Positions 20,206 through 31,086 of a stretch of DNA of 64,000 nt are shown piece after piece. The first letter of the stretch is position 1; every line of letters starts with the position of its first letter. A model generated the notes under the pieces. The model made no database searches and was not told the origin of the DNA. It saw only the letters and a program-made list of their open reading frames with translations. The stretch spans positions 41,002,711 through 41,066,710 of the forward strand of contig CM047425.1 in assembly GCA_026168455.1 (NCBI GenBank), read 5' to 3'. Source of the stretch: Theocolax elegans (taxonomy: Eukaryota; Arthropoda; Insecta; Hymenoptera; Cerocephalidae). Both the position numbers and the translations under genes were made by a program.

Positions 20206-20764
20206 ATATAGGTTTTTAGGTTTAGTGATGTGTTAGACTCCAATGATTCTATTTGATTGTAAATCATTTTTTTTATATAGCAATTAAATTTAAATTTGAC
20301 TAAGCTCAACTGACATTGTAAATTTAAACCTTTTTCTTACTTTCCTTTGTACATTAACATCATTGTTATCTTAGGCGAGAAGAGTAAAGAGAAAAAGGCC
20401 TTATTTTTTTGTTATTTGCCTTATTCGTTTCTAATTTAATAATCGCGTATTTATTAAATTTAAGTGAGTGTATGCTTTTCTTGTAATGATCTTTCTGTAT
20501 AATAAAAATATTATTTCCTTGTAGTTTATTTTCGTCGTTAATTTAGATATATACATATTATTTTTATATCGTTTTTCTTTTTGTATAAAGTCAGATAAAT
20601 TGAAATAATTTTATTTTAAGTTGAATGTATGCCAATTGTGATTACTAGATAATAAATATTATTCTATTAACAACCTTTTAGAACTGTAAAATATATATAT
20701 AAGTGCGTATACATATTTTCAAGCACATTGGGGCTATTATATATTATATACCTATGTTTAGGCA

Positions 20765-22047
20765 CTACAAAGGGTCCATATATGAATATCTTAACCTATT
20801 AACATGCACTATTTTCGTTTTATTATGAGCTAGCTCTATTTTTACATTTCCCTTGCTATTAACTATTTCTAAAATCCGATGTGGTCCAGTACATTGACCG
20901 CCTAGTTTATATTTCTTCTCTCCTTTTAATAACCAGACATTATCCCATGTCTGAAATTCTTGATGATTGGCTTTCCTGTCGTAATAGAATTTCGACCTAT
21001 GTTTAGAAGCTATTAATTTTTCTCGCGCGATTCCCTGTATTTCGTTTAATCGTTGTCGTAAATTTATAATGTAATCGTCATACGTTGGAACTCGTTCTCG
21101 TGGGTCTAAAGGTTCGTTTGAAGGTAGTCGCGCTTTTCGTGCAAAAACAATTTCAAAAGGTGTGTAGAGATGACCCTCATGTACCGACGTATTATACGAA
21201 AACGCGGCTAATTCGCATAACTCATCCCATGAGTCATTTCTTTCTATCATTGTTTTTAAATAATCTGCTAAACTGCTATGAAAACGCTCAACGGAGTTGG
21301 ACTGAGGGTGATAAGCCGTGGTTTTAACTTGTTTAATCTTAAAATTTTTCGCTACTTCTCTCATCAGACTACTTAAAAATGAGGTACCTTGGTCGGATAT
21401 AATTAACAATGGGGCGCTAAAAATTGAAAAGTGTCGACGAACTAACGCTTCGGCGATCGTTGCCGCGGTCGCGTCTGGTATGGGTATCGCCATACAGTAT
21501 TTTGAAAGGTTGCATTGAATGGTTAATATATTATTGTTATTATTTCGAGATCTGGGAAATGGTCCCACAAGATCGACGAGTACGGAGTATCTGTTATTAT
21601 CATACGTTGTTTAGTTTTAACACGAACCAATTTTTTTAGTTGGCAAGTTAAACAATGTCTAATGTAGTTTTGTACGTCTTTCTTAATATCTGGCCAATAA
21701 AAACGTTGTTTTATACGTTTATAGGTTTTTGTTACCCCTTTATGCCCTGCACAAGCAGACTCGTGCATTTCGCGAATAATATTTTCCCTATTACTTTCTT
21801 CCACACATTTTATGAATCCTAAACAAATAATTATTTTTACATTAATTTTTCGTAGAGTTATACTTATTTGTTTCAATATTTCGTTCCATGAAACGTTTTC
21901 AATAAATTTGCTCTTCGCGATACTTATTGAACGTAATTTTTCTTTTAGTATAATATTTTTCAAATTTAATAGATTCGTTTTTAGATTATTAATAATTTCT
22001 GAAGTACTTAGTCGCTCTTCGTCACGTAACACCATAGCAAAATGCAT
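20765..22047 (-). pseudogene. Element A integrase, frameshifted
   Basis: Two overlapping frames make up the integrase. The first (21523-22047) holds the zinc-binding HHCC domain (HESACAGHKG...CLTCQ). The second (20765-21568) holds the DDE core, with SDQGTSF (second Asp) and SVERFHSSL (Glu), then a C-terminal domain with a GPHRIL motif like the GPY/F module of Ty3/Gypsy integrases. The first catalytic Asp falls at the frame change near 21560. Another frame change near 22110 separates it from the RT-RNase H part. It joins the cDNA to host DNA. This copy is broken, by decay or sequencing error. Confidence 0.85.
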
Positions 22048-22110
22048 TTTTCCGTTTTTGTTATTGATTCTTATTTCTCCTGGATTTAAATTGGAAAAAT
22101 GAGGTAGTAA

Positions 22111-25100
22111 TCATTTTGAAGCCAAATTTCTGGATCCTTCATCTAAAGGCATTCCAGTCGTAGTTATGAAATAAACGTAATTATCTTTCCTCATAAAGAG
22201 TTGTTCTTTAACTTCAATGAATTTCTTTTCATCATTTGGTTCTTCGTAAACATCCTTTTCTTCCCAGGACTCGTCAAATTTGTTGTTAAAATTATCTATC
22301 TCCATGGGTTGTAATCTTTTGTCTGAGTTGACTATCGTTTCAATTTCCTCGGGGCCTTCTTGTATTATAGGAAGGTTTTTGACTGGTTCTTTTGATATAT
22401 TTGACTTGTTGGTTCGTTTAGCTCTCTTTTCGTTGTAGTTTGGCCGTGTTATTTTTCCTGCACGACTGCGTGTTTCCATAGAATGATTTTTAATAACATA
22501 AACGGGTTCTTCTATTGGTTTTCTTGATAATGCGTCAGCATTAACGTTACTTTTACCGGCTTTGTATACAATGTCAAAGTCGTATGCATTCAGTTTTATT
22601 CTCCATCTACTAACTCTGGATGTCGGATCTACTGAGTTTTTAAACCAAACAAGTGGTTTATGATCTGTTATAATGAGGAAACGACGGCCTCTTAGATAAC
22701 AATCGAACTGAGTAACGGCATACAGTATGGCTAATGCTTCCCTTGAGTAAGTATCATATTTTTGTTCGGCTTTGTTTAATACCCGCAAAACATAAGCAAC
22801 TGGTAGGTCGGTTCCCACCTCTCCTTGTGATAGAATTGCTCCGATCGCTGTACCGCTAGCGTCACAAGTCACTATAAATGGTTTATTAAAATCTGCGATT
22901 TGTAGTATTGGTTGTTTACACAATTTTTCTCTTAAATCATCGAATGCCTTTTGAACCTCGCTGGACCATAGGAAGGGTGCGTCTTTCTTTAATAAATTAC
23001 TTAATGGTCTAGCAATACCCGAAAAATTCGCAATGAATCGTCTATAATAACCTGCTAATCCTAAAAATTGACGTATGTTTTTCACTGTTTTTGGAATTGG
23101 AAATTTCTTTACTGCTTCTAATTTTTTTGGATCCGGCAAAACACCTTCTGGTGATAGTACGTGTCCCAGATATACTACTTCTCTCTTTAAAAATTCACAT
23201 TTGTCTGGCTGTAATTTCAGATTTGCGGCGCGTACTCTTTGCAAAAATTTTTCAAACTTTTGGTTATGCTCCTGAATATTTTTAGCGTATATAACTGCGT
23301 CGTCAAGGAATAAAAATATTTCTTTGCCTTGCATGCCCTCGAAAACACGATCAATCATTCTTTGAAAAGTGGCTGGAGAATTGCATAATCCCATAGTCAT
23401 TGTTTTAAATTGAAATAGACCGAATGAAGATGCGAAAGCTGTTTTATGTCGATCTTCTTGAGCTAACGGAACTTGTAAAAATCCTTGACATAAATCCAAG
23501 ACGGTGAATACACGATTTTCTGGTCCGATTTGATCGATAATATCTAATATATTAGGTAATGGGTATCGATCTTTTACGGTTTTATCGTTTAATTGTTGAA
23601 AATCGACAACTAGTCGGTACCGTTTATTACCCTGACTATCAGGATTTTTTGTTACTAGAAAAACAGGTGATGTATAATTGGAACTTGATGGTTCAATTAT
23701 GTCTCCTTCAATCATTTCTTTTAATTGTCTATCAAGTTCGCTTTTGAGAGCATGAGGAAATCTATATGGCTTAGCTGTGATTGGTATGTCGTCGACAGTC
23801 GGTATCTTATGTTCTATAGCATTTGTCACGCCTAATTTTTCTCCTTTGAGACAGAAACAATCCGAATATTTATCAATTAAATTTTCTATAGATTGTCTTT
23901 GTTCCTCGTCCATTTTATCAAAATGCAAGGCTTCTTTTAACCGTTCATTACGATTAAGTGCACTTGTATCCTCCGTTATGTTAAGTATCCTCGCTTCAGA
24001 TCGATCGTCAGAAATGTCGTGTATGTCGACCTCTTCACTTTCATAACTATAAAAATTATTAATATAAGGTTTATTTGAATAAACCAAATAACTGTTATTC
24101 ATTTCGTTTTCGTGTATGGCTTCAACAAATTCACTTCGTAAATTTTCGTTTATAACTCGTTCATTCAATAAAAAATCGTTAGGGTCCTCATATTGTTCAT
24201 TTTCGTCTTGTATGTTTATTAAATTCTCATTATTTATCTCATTTTCAGTTTCTTCAGTTCCTTGTTTGTTTATCCGTAATATTTCGGTTCTCGGGATAGT
24301 ATCTAACTCTTCCCCCGACATAACCAATTCTTTGTTATTCAATTTACAAACATAACTAACATTTTTATCACGAGGTCCGCATTTATCGCCCTCCTCGATT
24401 TCATAATCCATTTGTACTCGACAATTCATCTTTTTATCAACAAAATTTTCCTTATTTTCACGAGGTCCGCATTTATCGCCCTCCTCGATTTCATAATCCA
24501 TTTGTACTCGACAATTATTAACTGTCTTATTCAATAAATTTTCTTCATTTTTTATTTCATTTTCAATATCATACTTCAGGTCAACTTCGTTTTCATAATT
24601 AGTACAGGATGGACTCTTAGCCATCCTATCGAACAATGGTGCTTCAATAATACCATAATTTTCAGTAATTTCAACAAATTTTTCTTTAATACGTGGCTCA
24701 GTCACATCACATACCCGTGGCTGGGCTTTTCCATTATTTATTTGTAATCGTTCTTCCTTCATTAATCCATAACAATTTTCACTTGCTTTACATATATTAT
24801 TCCTTAGATCCGACTCCTCGTCGATCTGATGTACTTGTATTTCGTCATCTTTATAATCGTCATATAACTCTTGTTCTTTTTCACTGTGATTGTATAGGTT
24901 TTTGTCGTTGCCATTTTGATTTCTTTCATTTTTTTGTTCTTGTTCGTAGATTTCATACGATTCGTTTGTGTCAAATTTTATAAACGTTTCATCATTTTCG
25001 TGTAATTGAAAATCACTTGACGTTTCTGAGTCACTATCGGTATAATTATAAAGTCTTGAATTTTTCATGTTCGTATAACCATTGTTTTCCCTTGGTTTTG

Positions 25101-25482
25101 GCATATATCGTATTGATTTTCGGTCATAATTTTCGATATTCTCCATTATATATATCGATTCATCCGTTTGCATATTATTTGCATTTTCAAAGGGGAGAAT
25201 TAATCCGTTGAATTCTAAATATTGTTCCAAATAATTGATTTTTGCATCGTTTCTACGGAAAAAATCGGTGCCTAAGATTCCGTCTTGTTGTATAGGGAAC
25301 GAATCAGGTACTAAATTGAGTTCCACGGGAGATCCTTCGAAATCTATTCTAATTTTACCAAGAGTAGTTAATGAGTGGTCAGTTATGCCTTTTAACAATA
25401 TAATATCATTTTCGTCAATTTTTACGCGAGAGTCTACCTCTGACTCTTTAATTAGACTTACCGATGCTCCTGTATCTAGCAA
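22111..25482 (-). CDS. pol: Element A pol: protease, acidic linker, reverse transcriptase, RNase H
   Basis: A 1123-codon open stretch, one frame back from gag and also open across the gag stop. Residues 1-100 are an aspartic protease (LLDTGAS, ILGTDFF). Residues about 105-505 are an unusual long Asp/Glu/Asn-rich linker. Residues about 590-790 are a Ty3/Gypsy reverse transcriptase (RLVVDFQQLN, TMGLCNSPATF, FLDDAV as the catalytic box). Residues about 830-960 are RNase H (VTCDASG, REALAILYAV, ITDHKPL, NADALSR). The frame breaks near 22110 before the integrase. The linker holds two copies of a 30-residue unit at about 323 and 353, encoded by repeats near 24380-24430 and 24460-24515. Confidence 0.92.
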   Translation of the reverse strand: MLDTGASVSLIKESEVDSRVKIDENDIILLKGITDHSLTTLGKIRIDFEGSPVELNLVPDSFPIQQDGILGTDFFRRNDAKINYLEQYLEFNGLILPFENANNMQTDESIYIMENIENYDRKSIRYMPKPRENNGYTNMKNSRLYNYTDSDSETSSDFQLHENDETFIKFDTNESYEIYEQEQKNERNQNGNDKNLYNHSEKEQELYDDYKDDEIQVHQIDEESDLRNNICKASENCYGLMKEERLQINNGKAQPRVCDVTEPRIKEKFVEITENYGIIEAPLFDRMAKSPSCTNYENEVDLKYDIENEIKNEENLLNKTVNNCRVQMDYEIEEGDKCGPRENKENFVDKKMNCRVQMDYEIEEGDKCGPRDKNVSYVCKLNNKELVMSGEELDTIPRTEILRINKQGTEETENEINNENLINIQDENEQYEDPNDFLLNERVINENLRSEFVEAIHENEMNNSYLVYSNKPYINNFYSYESEEVDIHDISDDRSEARILNITEDTSALNRNERLKEALHFDKMDEEQRQSIENLIDKYSDCFCLKGEKLGVTNAIEHKIPTVDDIPITAKPYRFPHALKSELDRQLKEMIEGDIIEPSSSNYTSPVFLVTKNPDSQGNKRYRLVVDFQQLNDKTVKDRYPLPNILDIIDQIGPENRVFTVLDLCQGFLQVPLAQEDRHKTAFASSFGLFQFKTMTMGLCNSPATFQRMIDRVFEGMQGKEIFLFLDDAVIYAKNIQEHNQKFEKFLQRVRAANLKLQPDKCEFLKREVVYLGHVLSPEGVLPDPKKLEAVKKFPIPKTVKNIRQFLGLAGYYRRFIANFSGIARPLSNLLKKDAPFLWSSEVQKAFDDLREKLCKQPILQIADFNKPFIVTCDASGTAIGAILSQGEVGTDLPVAYVLRVLNKAEQKYDTYSREALAILYAVTQFDCYLRGRRFLIITDHKPLVWFKNSVDPTSRVSRWRIKLNAYDFDIVYKAGKSNVNADALSRKPIEEPVYVIKNHSMETRSRAGKITRPNYNEKRAKRTNKSNISKEPVKNLPIIQEGPEEIETIVNSDKRLQPMEIDNFNNKFDESWEEKDVYEEPNDEKKFIEVKEQLFMRKDNYVYFITTTGMPLDEGSRNLASK

Positions 25483-25553
25483 GAATTTTAACGGACGTCT
25501 TAACTGACCGGTATCGAAGATTACGACCGGGGCTGAACTCTGTTGGCTTAAAT

Positions 25554-27743
25554 TTATTTTCGCGGTGCGGAGGGGACGTTTGAGCGGGTTTCCGCGCTCG
25601 AAGTAGAGGGGATTTGATTCGTAGCCTCTCTCTCGACCCTCCTCGGAGAGAGAGTATCGGTGTTTTCCTGATTTTGATTTCCTTCTCTTATTTCTCTTTG
25701 TAACTTATAACAATCGCGCTTTATGTGACCGGGTTTTCCGCAATGAAAACAAGTAACTGGTGATCTTATATTATTATTCGATTCGTTATTAATATATCGT
25801 GATTCTTGGGAAGTTGGATTAACCGGCTCGCGCACACCGCGAGTCCCGGAATTATTTCCCCGATCTTCTTTGTTAAATTGCTGCGACGAGTATTTATTAT
25901 TATTATAACGAACAAAAGAATCATTTTTATCTCTGTCTCTATTTGGTAAAAATTCCGTCTGATTTTGATACTCATTCCAACCACCAAATTGTAAATTTGG
26001 TCTATTATAATTACGACTGTTATCCGAGCGATTTTGTGGGCTATATGAACTGTTTATGGGATTGCGTCGGTTGTTATTATCGGAAAATCTTTCCGCAAAA
26101 CTTCGTGCTAATTTGAAACAATTTATGGTTCCATGACCAGTCATAGAACAATATTGACATACAATCGGAGAGTTATTCGAAATATAGTTTACTTTACGCG
26201 TTTCTCGAGTTGAACGAAAACGAGCCTCTTCTCGGCTCGGCGTCTCCTCGTCCAAGACGCTACTAGCGAACTCGCGCTCCACCTCGAGCGCTTGTTCACG
26301 AGCTTGTTTTATAGAACTTGGAGTCCCTAAACGCGCGCGAATTTCCCAACGAAGCCCTTTTAAAAAGAATTTTAAACAATCTCGCCTTAGCTCAAGCATG
26401 AAATGATCTGCTATCGTGACTCGTCCCTCTCTGTCGGCCGCTTTGACTATTTCATTTTTTATTTCTTGTAATCGATTAAAATAAGCAACGACTGTCTCAT
26501 TGTTTCTCTGTTTTAATTTAGCAAGTTCTACCGTCCACTCGTAATATGTTTTTATCGATCCGAAGGTGTTTTCGAAAAAATCGGATATCTCTTTGATAGA
26601 ATTAAAATTTTCTCCGCGCGCACAAGTTAAAGCTTCCCCATATAAACGCATTCGAATAAGTTTTGTTAATTCTTTTTCGTACTCCGACGGTAAAATTTCT
26701 TTTGCTTCGTTGCATCCGTCCAAAAATTGTGATAAATTTATGTTATGACCGTTAAACCGCGGTATTAAATCTAGAGCGTCCTTTAGCGATAAACCTCGAA
26801 TTTGAGACGTCATTGTTTTATTATTAATTTGTTTTTTAACTTCACTCCTATCTAGTTTTTTTGGTTTTGTTCCGGTGCTTGTTCTTAATTCGTCTAAATT
26901 AATTTTATTAAATAATTCGTCTTTAATCTTAGAAGAGTTTGCTTGTTCGGGTGATCTTTTAATTAACTGATTATCGAAGGGAATTGTAAAATCTGTCGCG
27001 CCTTGAATTAGTTTTTCGTCGAGTACATTCGCCGTGTCTGTCACTAGTGCCTTTGCTTCCTCAGTCTCTTTTTCGATCGGTGCGGAAAAAATATTTAACG
27101 CGCCTTTAATCTTATTTATGATACCTTGAAAAGTTGTCCCTTTTTTTACACTTTCTGGTAAACTTTCTACGATTTTAGGTTCCTCGAGATAAGAATCTAA
27201 CAACTCTTTTTTTACTTCAATCGCGAGCCGTTTTCTTACCGAGCTTATAACGTTATCCGGTGTTAAAATCAATGGTTCATATGGACGATAAATTGGGGCT
27301 GGCGTACTAAAATTTACAGGATTATTCGCGATAAGTTCTTTTTGTTCCTCGTATTTCAAAACTGCGGGTTTTAAACTAAAATGTTTTACGCGCGTGGGAG
27401 TAATTATTGTGTCTTCCTGTTCGTCTTCACTAACTTCGGAAATAGAAAAATCAGTTGGGAAAAAAGGGTCTCTATATTCAAAATCGCGAGATATTTATAT
27501 AGATAATGAAATATTTGCTGCACTTTTCTCTAGTCTATCCTTTAAATAATTTATTTCTTTTGTTAAATTTTGCACTGTTTCCCTAGGAGTTTTAGTTAAA
27601 TCGAGAGTATCGAGAATCTGAACTTTTTCTTTGTATAAATTTAATAACGTATCATTCATAGAAAATTCTAAACTCGTGTTTCTTTGTTTATTTACATAAC
27701 AATCAGTATTTTTAGGCGAACCTGACATTTTATATCTAAACAC
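25554..27743 (-). pseudogene. gag: Element A gag with one in-frame stop
   Basis: The frame starts near 27743, with a second Met six codons later. It has a TAA at 27495-27497 and then stays open in the same frame to 25554, so a single nonsense codon splits an otherwise complete Gag of about 730 codons. The C-terminal part has two CCHC zinc knuckles (CQYCSMTGHGTINC and CFHCGKPGHIKRDC) that bind RNA. The preceding helical region with FFLKGLRWEIR and AREQALEVE is typical of Ty3/Gypsy capsid. pol begins in the frame one base back, so a -1 frameshift would be needed at the junction. Confidence 0.85.
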
Positions 27744-27789
27744 ATTATTCCTTCAATCCCTTTTTTTTTTCTCTCAAAAATGTGAGTTT

Positions 27790-27805
27790 CCCGGCCGATG
27801 CACCA
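27790..27805 (-). other. Element A primer binding site (tRNA-Gly type)
   Basis: On the minus strand the sequence TGGTGCATCGGCCGGG complements the 3' end of a tRNA-Gly. It lies 26 bases inside the 5' LTR instead of directly beside it. Confidence 0.7.
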
Positions 27806-27831
27806 AATTTATTATAATAATTAATACAATC

Positions 27832-29555
27832 TGTCACGTCCAGACTTGCGCCAATTACTATAAAAAATATTACAAGAAGGCAAATGGTTAATAAACATTT
27901 CGCGTTCCTTTCGCTCTTGTTTGACTAGGACTAGCCTTACGTCTCCGGGAGTAGCGAGCGAAGTTATTTTGAGAGTAGAGATGCAGGATATAATGCGGGA
28001 TAAATAAAATAATATATGTTTTATTTCGTATCAATCATGCATTATTTATTTAAATATAATATGCTGTTTTCCTTTAAATTAAATTATTACAGCTTTTTAA
28101 TGGGCGAAAATACATAAATTCACACTATTTTATTTACAATTGCATAAATTTATTTAAGTCAAATAAAGATCTTAATTTTGATTAAATAAACAATTGTGCG
28201 GCGAACACGTTAGCACATTACAGAATAAAATATTCGCAAGGTTATTTTATTATAAACATTAATAATCAATAATTGAAATAAGAACCATTATAAATAAATG
28301 CAGATAAAATAAAAAAATGGTTGTCGTTTAAAACATGCATTATAGTTAATGAATTGCAATTCAAACCGTGAATATTTCAAATCAAATGCAATGTGACGAA
28401 TAATTATTATAAATAAATTGTAATATATAATAATAATTGTTTTAAAAGAAAACGGTTGGTTCAGCAATCGAAATAACATAAAATATCAGGTTTGCCTTTA
28501 CGAATAATACAAGCGTATAGATAGCCGAAAAGAATATACCTTAAGTATCCAAATATATAGATATATATATGTATATATATATATATATGTGTGTGTATAT
28601 TCGGTGAGGAACGAAGGTCCGCCTTGAACGTGGGTAGCGGTGTCAGATTGCCGGATAATGTCCTGCTAGACCTGCGGGCGTCGACGTTAGATGTGTATGC
28701 TGTTGGAGCTCGACGATTTCCAGATGTCGAAGTCTTAGTTCCTCGACTATGGCTTGTAGATGTCAATGATACGTCTCGATTCCTCTCGTGATTTTTAATG
28801 TGTATTACTTTAAAGTTCAAGTAGCAGAGTTACGCCCTCGGATAAAAATCAAAGAGTTGACCAGCAGAGCTTCGCCTTGCGAAAGCTTTAGATGAAAAAT
28901 TAGGAGTGCCTGTGTCTCTTCTGGGTTCTCTTTATATACACTAAAATCCTATGCATCTGTCCTTGTCTTATGCTTCGCCTTGTCTTACACTTTGCCTTAT
29001 ATGGAGATTGTGTAAGTAGTTCTCGATTTTTCTGTGCTTGCACCCGATTGGACCGTTAGATGTGCGTAATTAAAAATTATCGAATCCCATGCATTTTCTG
29101 TATCGCTTCGTAGTTGATTCGGAGAATTTTCTGTCCCCCTTTTATTACTGCGACGTTATCCAAAGAACGGCTTAATTTATTACTTCCTTCTAATGCTCGA
29201 ATTTTCTAGTCGATGTTTCCTATTGCCGGTTCTTCTCCGAGCATTGATTTTATAGCGCAGTGCAAAAAAACTCTTGCGCAACCCTTCGTTTCGATCTCAC
29301 TATCGGCGATCCCGCTTATATGCGTATTGGCTTCGAATAATATCTTTAACTCTACTTATCAGTCTCTATTTCGTTTGAAACACTCGTAAACTAATCTGTC
29401 CCTTAGCTCTATAAATTATATTTTATATTACTGCACTTACTTAGAACCATTCCTTATCAACCTTATTTCGTTTTTCTTCTACGCCGTAATTTTATTCTAA
29501 ACTACGCAGTACTTTTGTATGAAAAATAATAATATAATTTTCGTCGGGACGCGAC
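27832..29555 (-). repeat. Element A 5' LTR
   Basis: Same sequence as 7489-9213 with about two dozen differences by eye. The terminal base at the outer edge is lost or changed, so the 5-bp duplication TAGTG follows GCGAC directly. Confidence 0.93.
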
Positions 29556-29704
29556 TAGTGTATTTGGTATTTATTACTCAAAATACTATTAACACAAATC
29601 ACATATTTATATTTTCGGTTTGGAAACTTTACATTTTAACCTATAGACTACCGAGATTTTAGAAATGAAATCGTCCTTTAAAAGTTTCTGAATTGCCAAC
29701 CTGC

Positions 29705-29957
29705 TTGAATATGTAAAAAAATTGTCACTTCCTGAAGACGATGTCCAGGTGGTCAGGGTGACCTCCGGGTCATCTGCACATCGTCTACTGGTAAGTAGTG
29801 TACCACCCTGCTTGAATATGCAAAAAAAATTGTCACTTCCTGAAGGCGATGTCCAGGTGGTCAGGGTGACCTCCGGGTCATCTGGACATCGTCTACTGGT
29901 AAGTAGTGTACCACCCTGCTTGAATATGCAAAAAAAAATTGTCACTTCCTGAAAACG
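29705..29957 (+). repeat. 108-bp tandem repeat, about 2.3 copies, inverted relative to 4578
   Basis: Units with CACTTCCTGAAGACGATGTC and GCACATCGTCTACTGGTAAG, matching 4578-4794 in the opposite orientation. They may be subterminal repeats of an older element into which element A inserted. The short open frames over them are fortuitous. Confidence 0.8.
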
Positions 29958-30898
29958 ATGTAATGAACAATTAACTTACCAAAAATAGTAAAGTGCATAA
30001 ACTTAATTGTAGTATTTAGTAAAAACCTATTAAAATTTTAGATTATTTTAAACGGATCTAAATAGAACTATAACTCCTAAGATTAATTTATTTAAGTCAT
30101 CGCCAAGAGTTCTATATGTCATTAATATTTTGTACTTTTAGAGTAATAAAACTTTCTACTTAGTTAAATTAATTTTTGTATTAGTTTTAAAAAATTATTT
30201 ATAACATTTTAGTGGTATATAAATAAAAACCTGTTTCTTCCATTTCTCCCGTAATTCGTAATTTGCACCCTCTTTCAAAATTTGCGTTTTAATCCATAAT
30301 TATATCCAATTATTTTTTCCTTTAGTTACAGACCCCATATATTTATTTCGATTATTATAAACAAAGGCATTCCTTAAATAACCTTTTGTTTCTAATAAAT
30401 ACATACTTGTTTATTTAAGATATTGTTTTATATAAATGTACGTAATCTACTTACTTATATATCCATACAATTTTTAAATTTTGATTTGAATAATATTTAA
30501 ATTAAATACTACTAAAATAATAATTTTCGAAAAACTTTTGAAATGTAATTCGTATTTTATATTGCCACTGTTAAAATTTGAATTTTCTTTTGCCATTACT
30601 GTTTATAATAGAATTATCTTAAAAATGCAATAATTAATGTATTTAATTTTTAATTTATTGTATATTTCACATAAAGATATTTGAAAAGTGTATGTTATAC
30701 TTGATTAATATTTATTTTATCTTCGAAAAATTGTGCATATTTTTAAAAACATTACATTAAATTTTAGGTCCGTTCTTATTTTATGAGTTTTATCAGGAAT
30801 AAGTAAACTAATACGCATTCTTTCAAGTTATATTCACAACTTTTTTTGCGGACGGAAAAAATACATATATTATCTATTCTTGAAAAAACAAGTAACAC
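29958..30898. other. AT-rich non-coding stretch
   Basis: Very AT-rich, with no ORF, inverted repeat or RNA signal that I can support. Together with 29561-29704 it is probably residual sequence of an older insertion or of the hAT interior. Confidence 0.5.
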
Positions 30899-30961
30899 GT
30901 ACACACACACACACATGCACACACACATGCACACACACACACACGCACACGCACACGCACA

Positions 30962-31002
<41 letters not shown>

Positions 31003-31012
31003 ACACACACAC
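30899..31012. repeat. (AC)n microsatellite, 5' target flank of an R1-type LINE
   Basis: About 110 bp of CA repeat with TG and CG variants. A LINE begins at its right edge, and (AC)n resumes after the LINE's poly(A) tail (35427-35441), so the repeat is the insertion target. Confidence 0.9.
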
Positions 31013-31086
31013 CCGTGCCGGGTTTGCTGGTCCCGCATCGTGGCGCCTCCCCAGGTGGTGGATAGGGGAATGCTTTCCAGATATGG

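Larger units (their letters stand above)
7489..29555 (-). mobile_element. LTR element A: 22-kb complex Ty3/Gypsy-type retroelement
   Basis: Two nearly identical LTRs of about 1725 bp bound the element. TAGTG at 7484-7488 and 29556-29560 is the target duplication. On the minus strand the order is 5' LTR, primer binding site, gag, protease-RT-RNase H, integrase, a tandem-repeat array, two unknown ORFs, an Env-like ORF, a chuvirus-like glycoprotein, another unknown ORF, a BIR-RING IAP protein, a long 3' region with an antisense gene, polypurine tract, 3' LTR. Comparing the LTRs by eye I count about two dozen differences, roughly 1.4%, so the insertion is fairly young. At 22 kb it is about two to four times the usual size of insect Gypsy elements. 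gag, pol and both glycoproteins carry stops or frameshifts. Confidence 0.92.
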
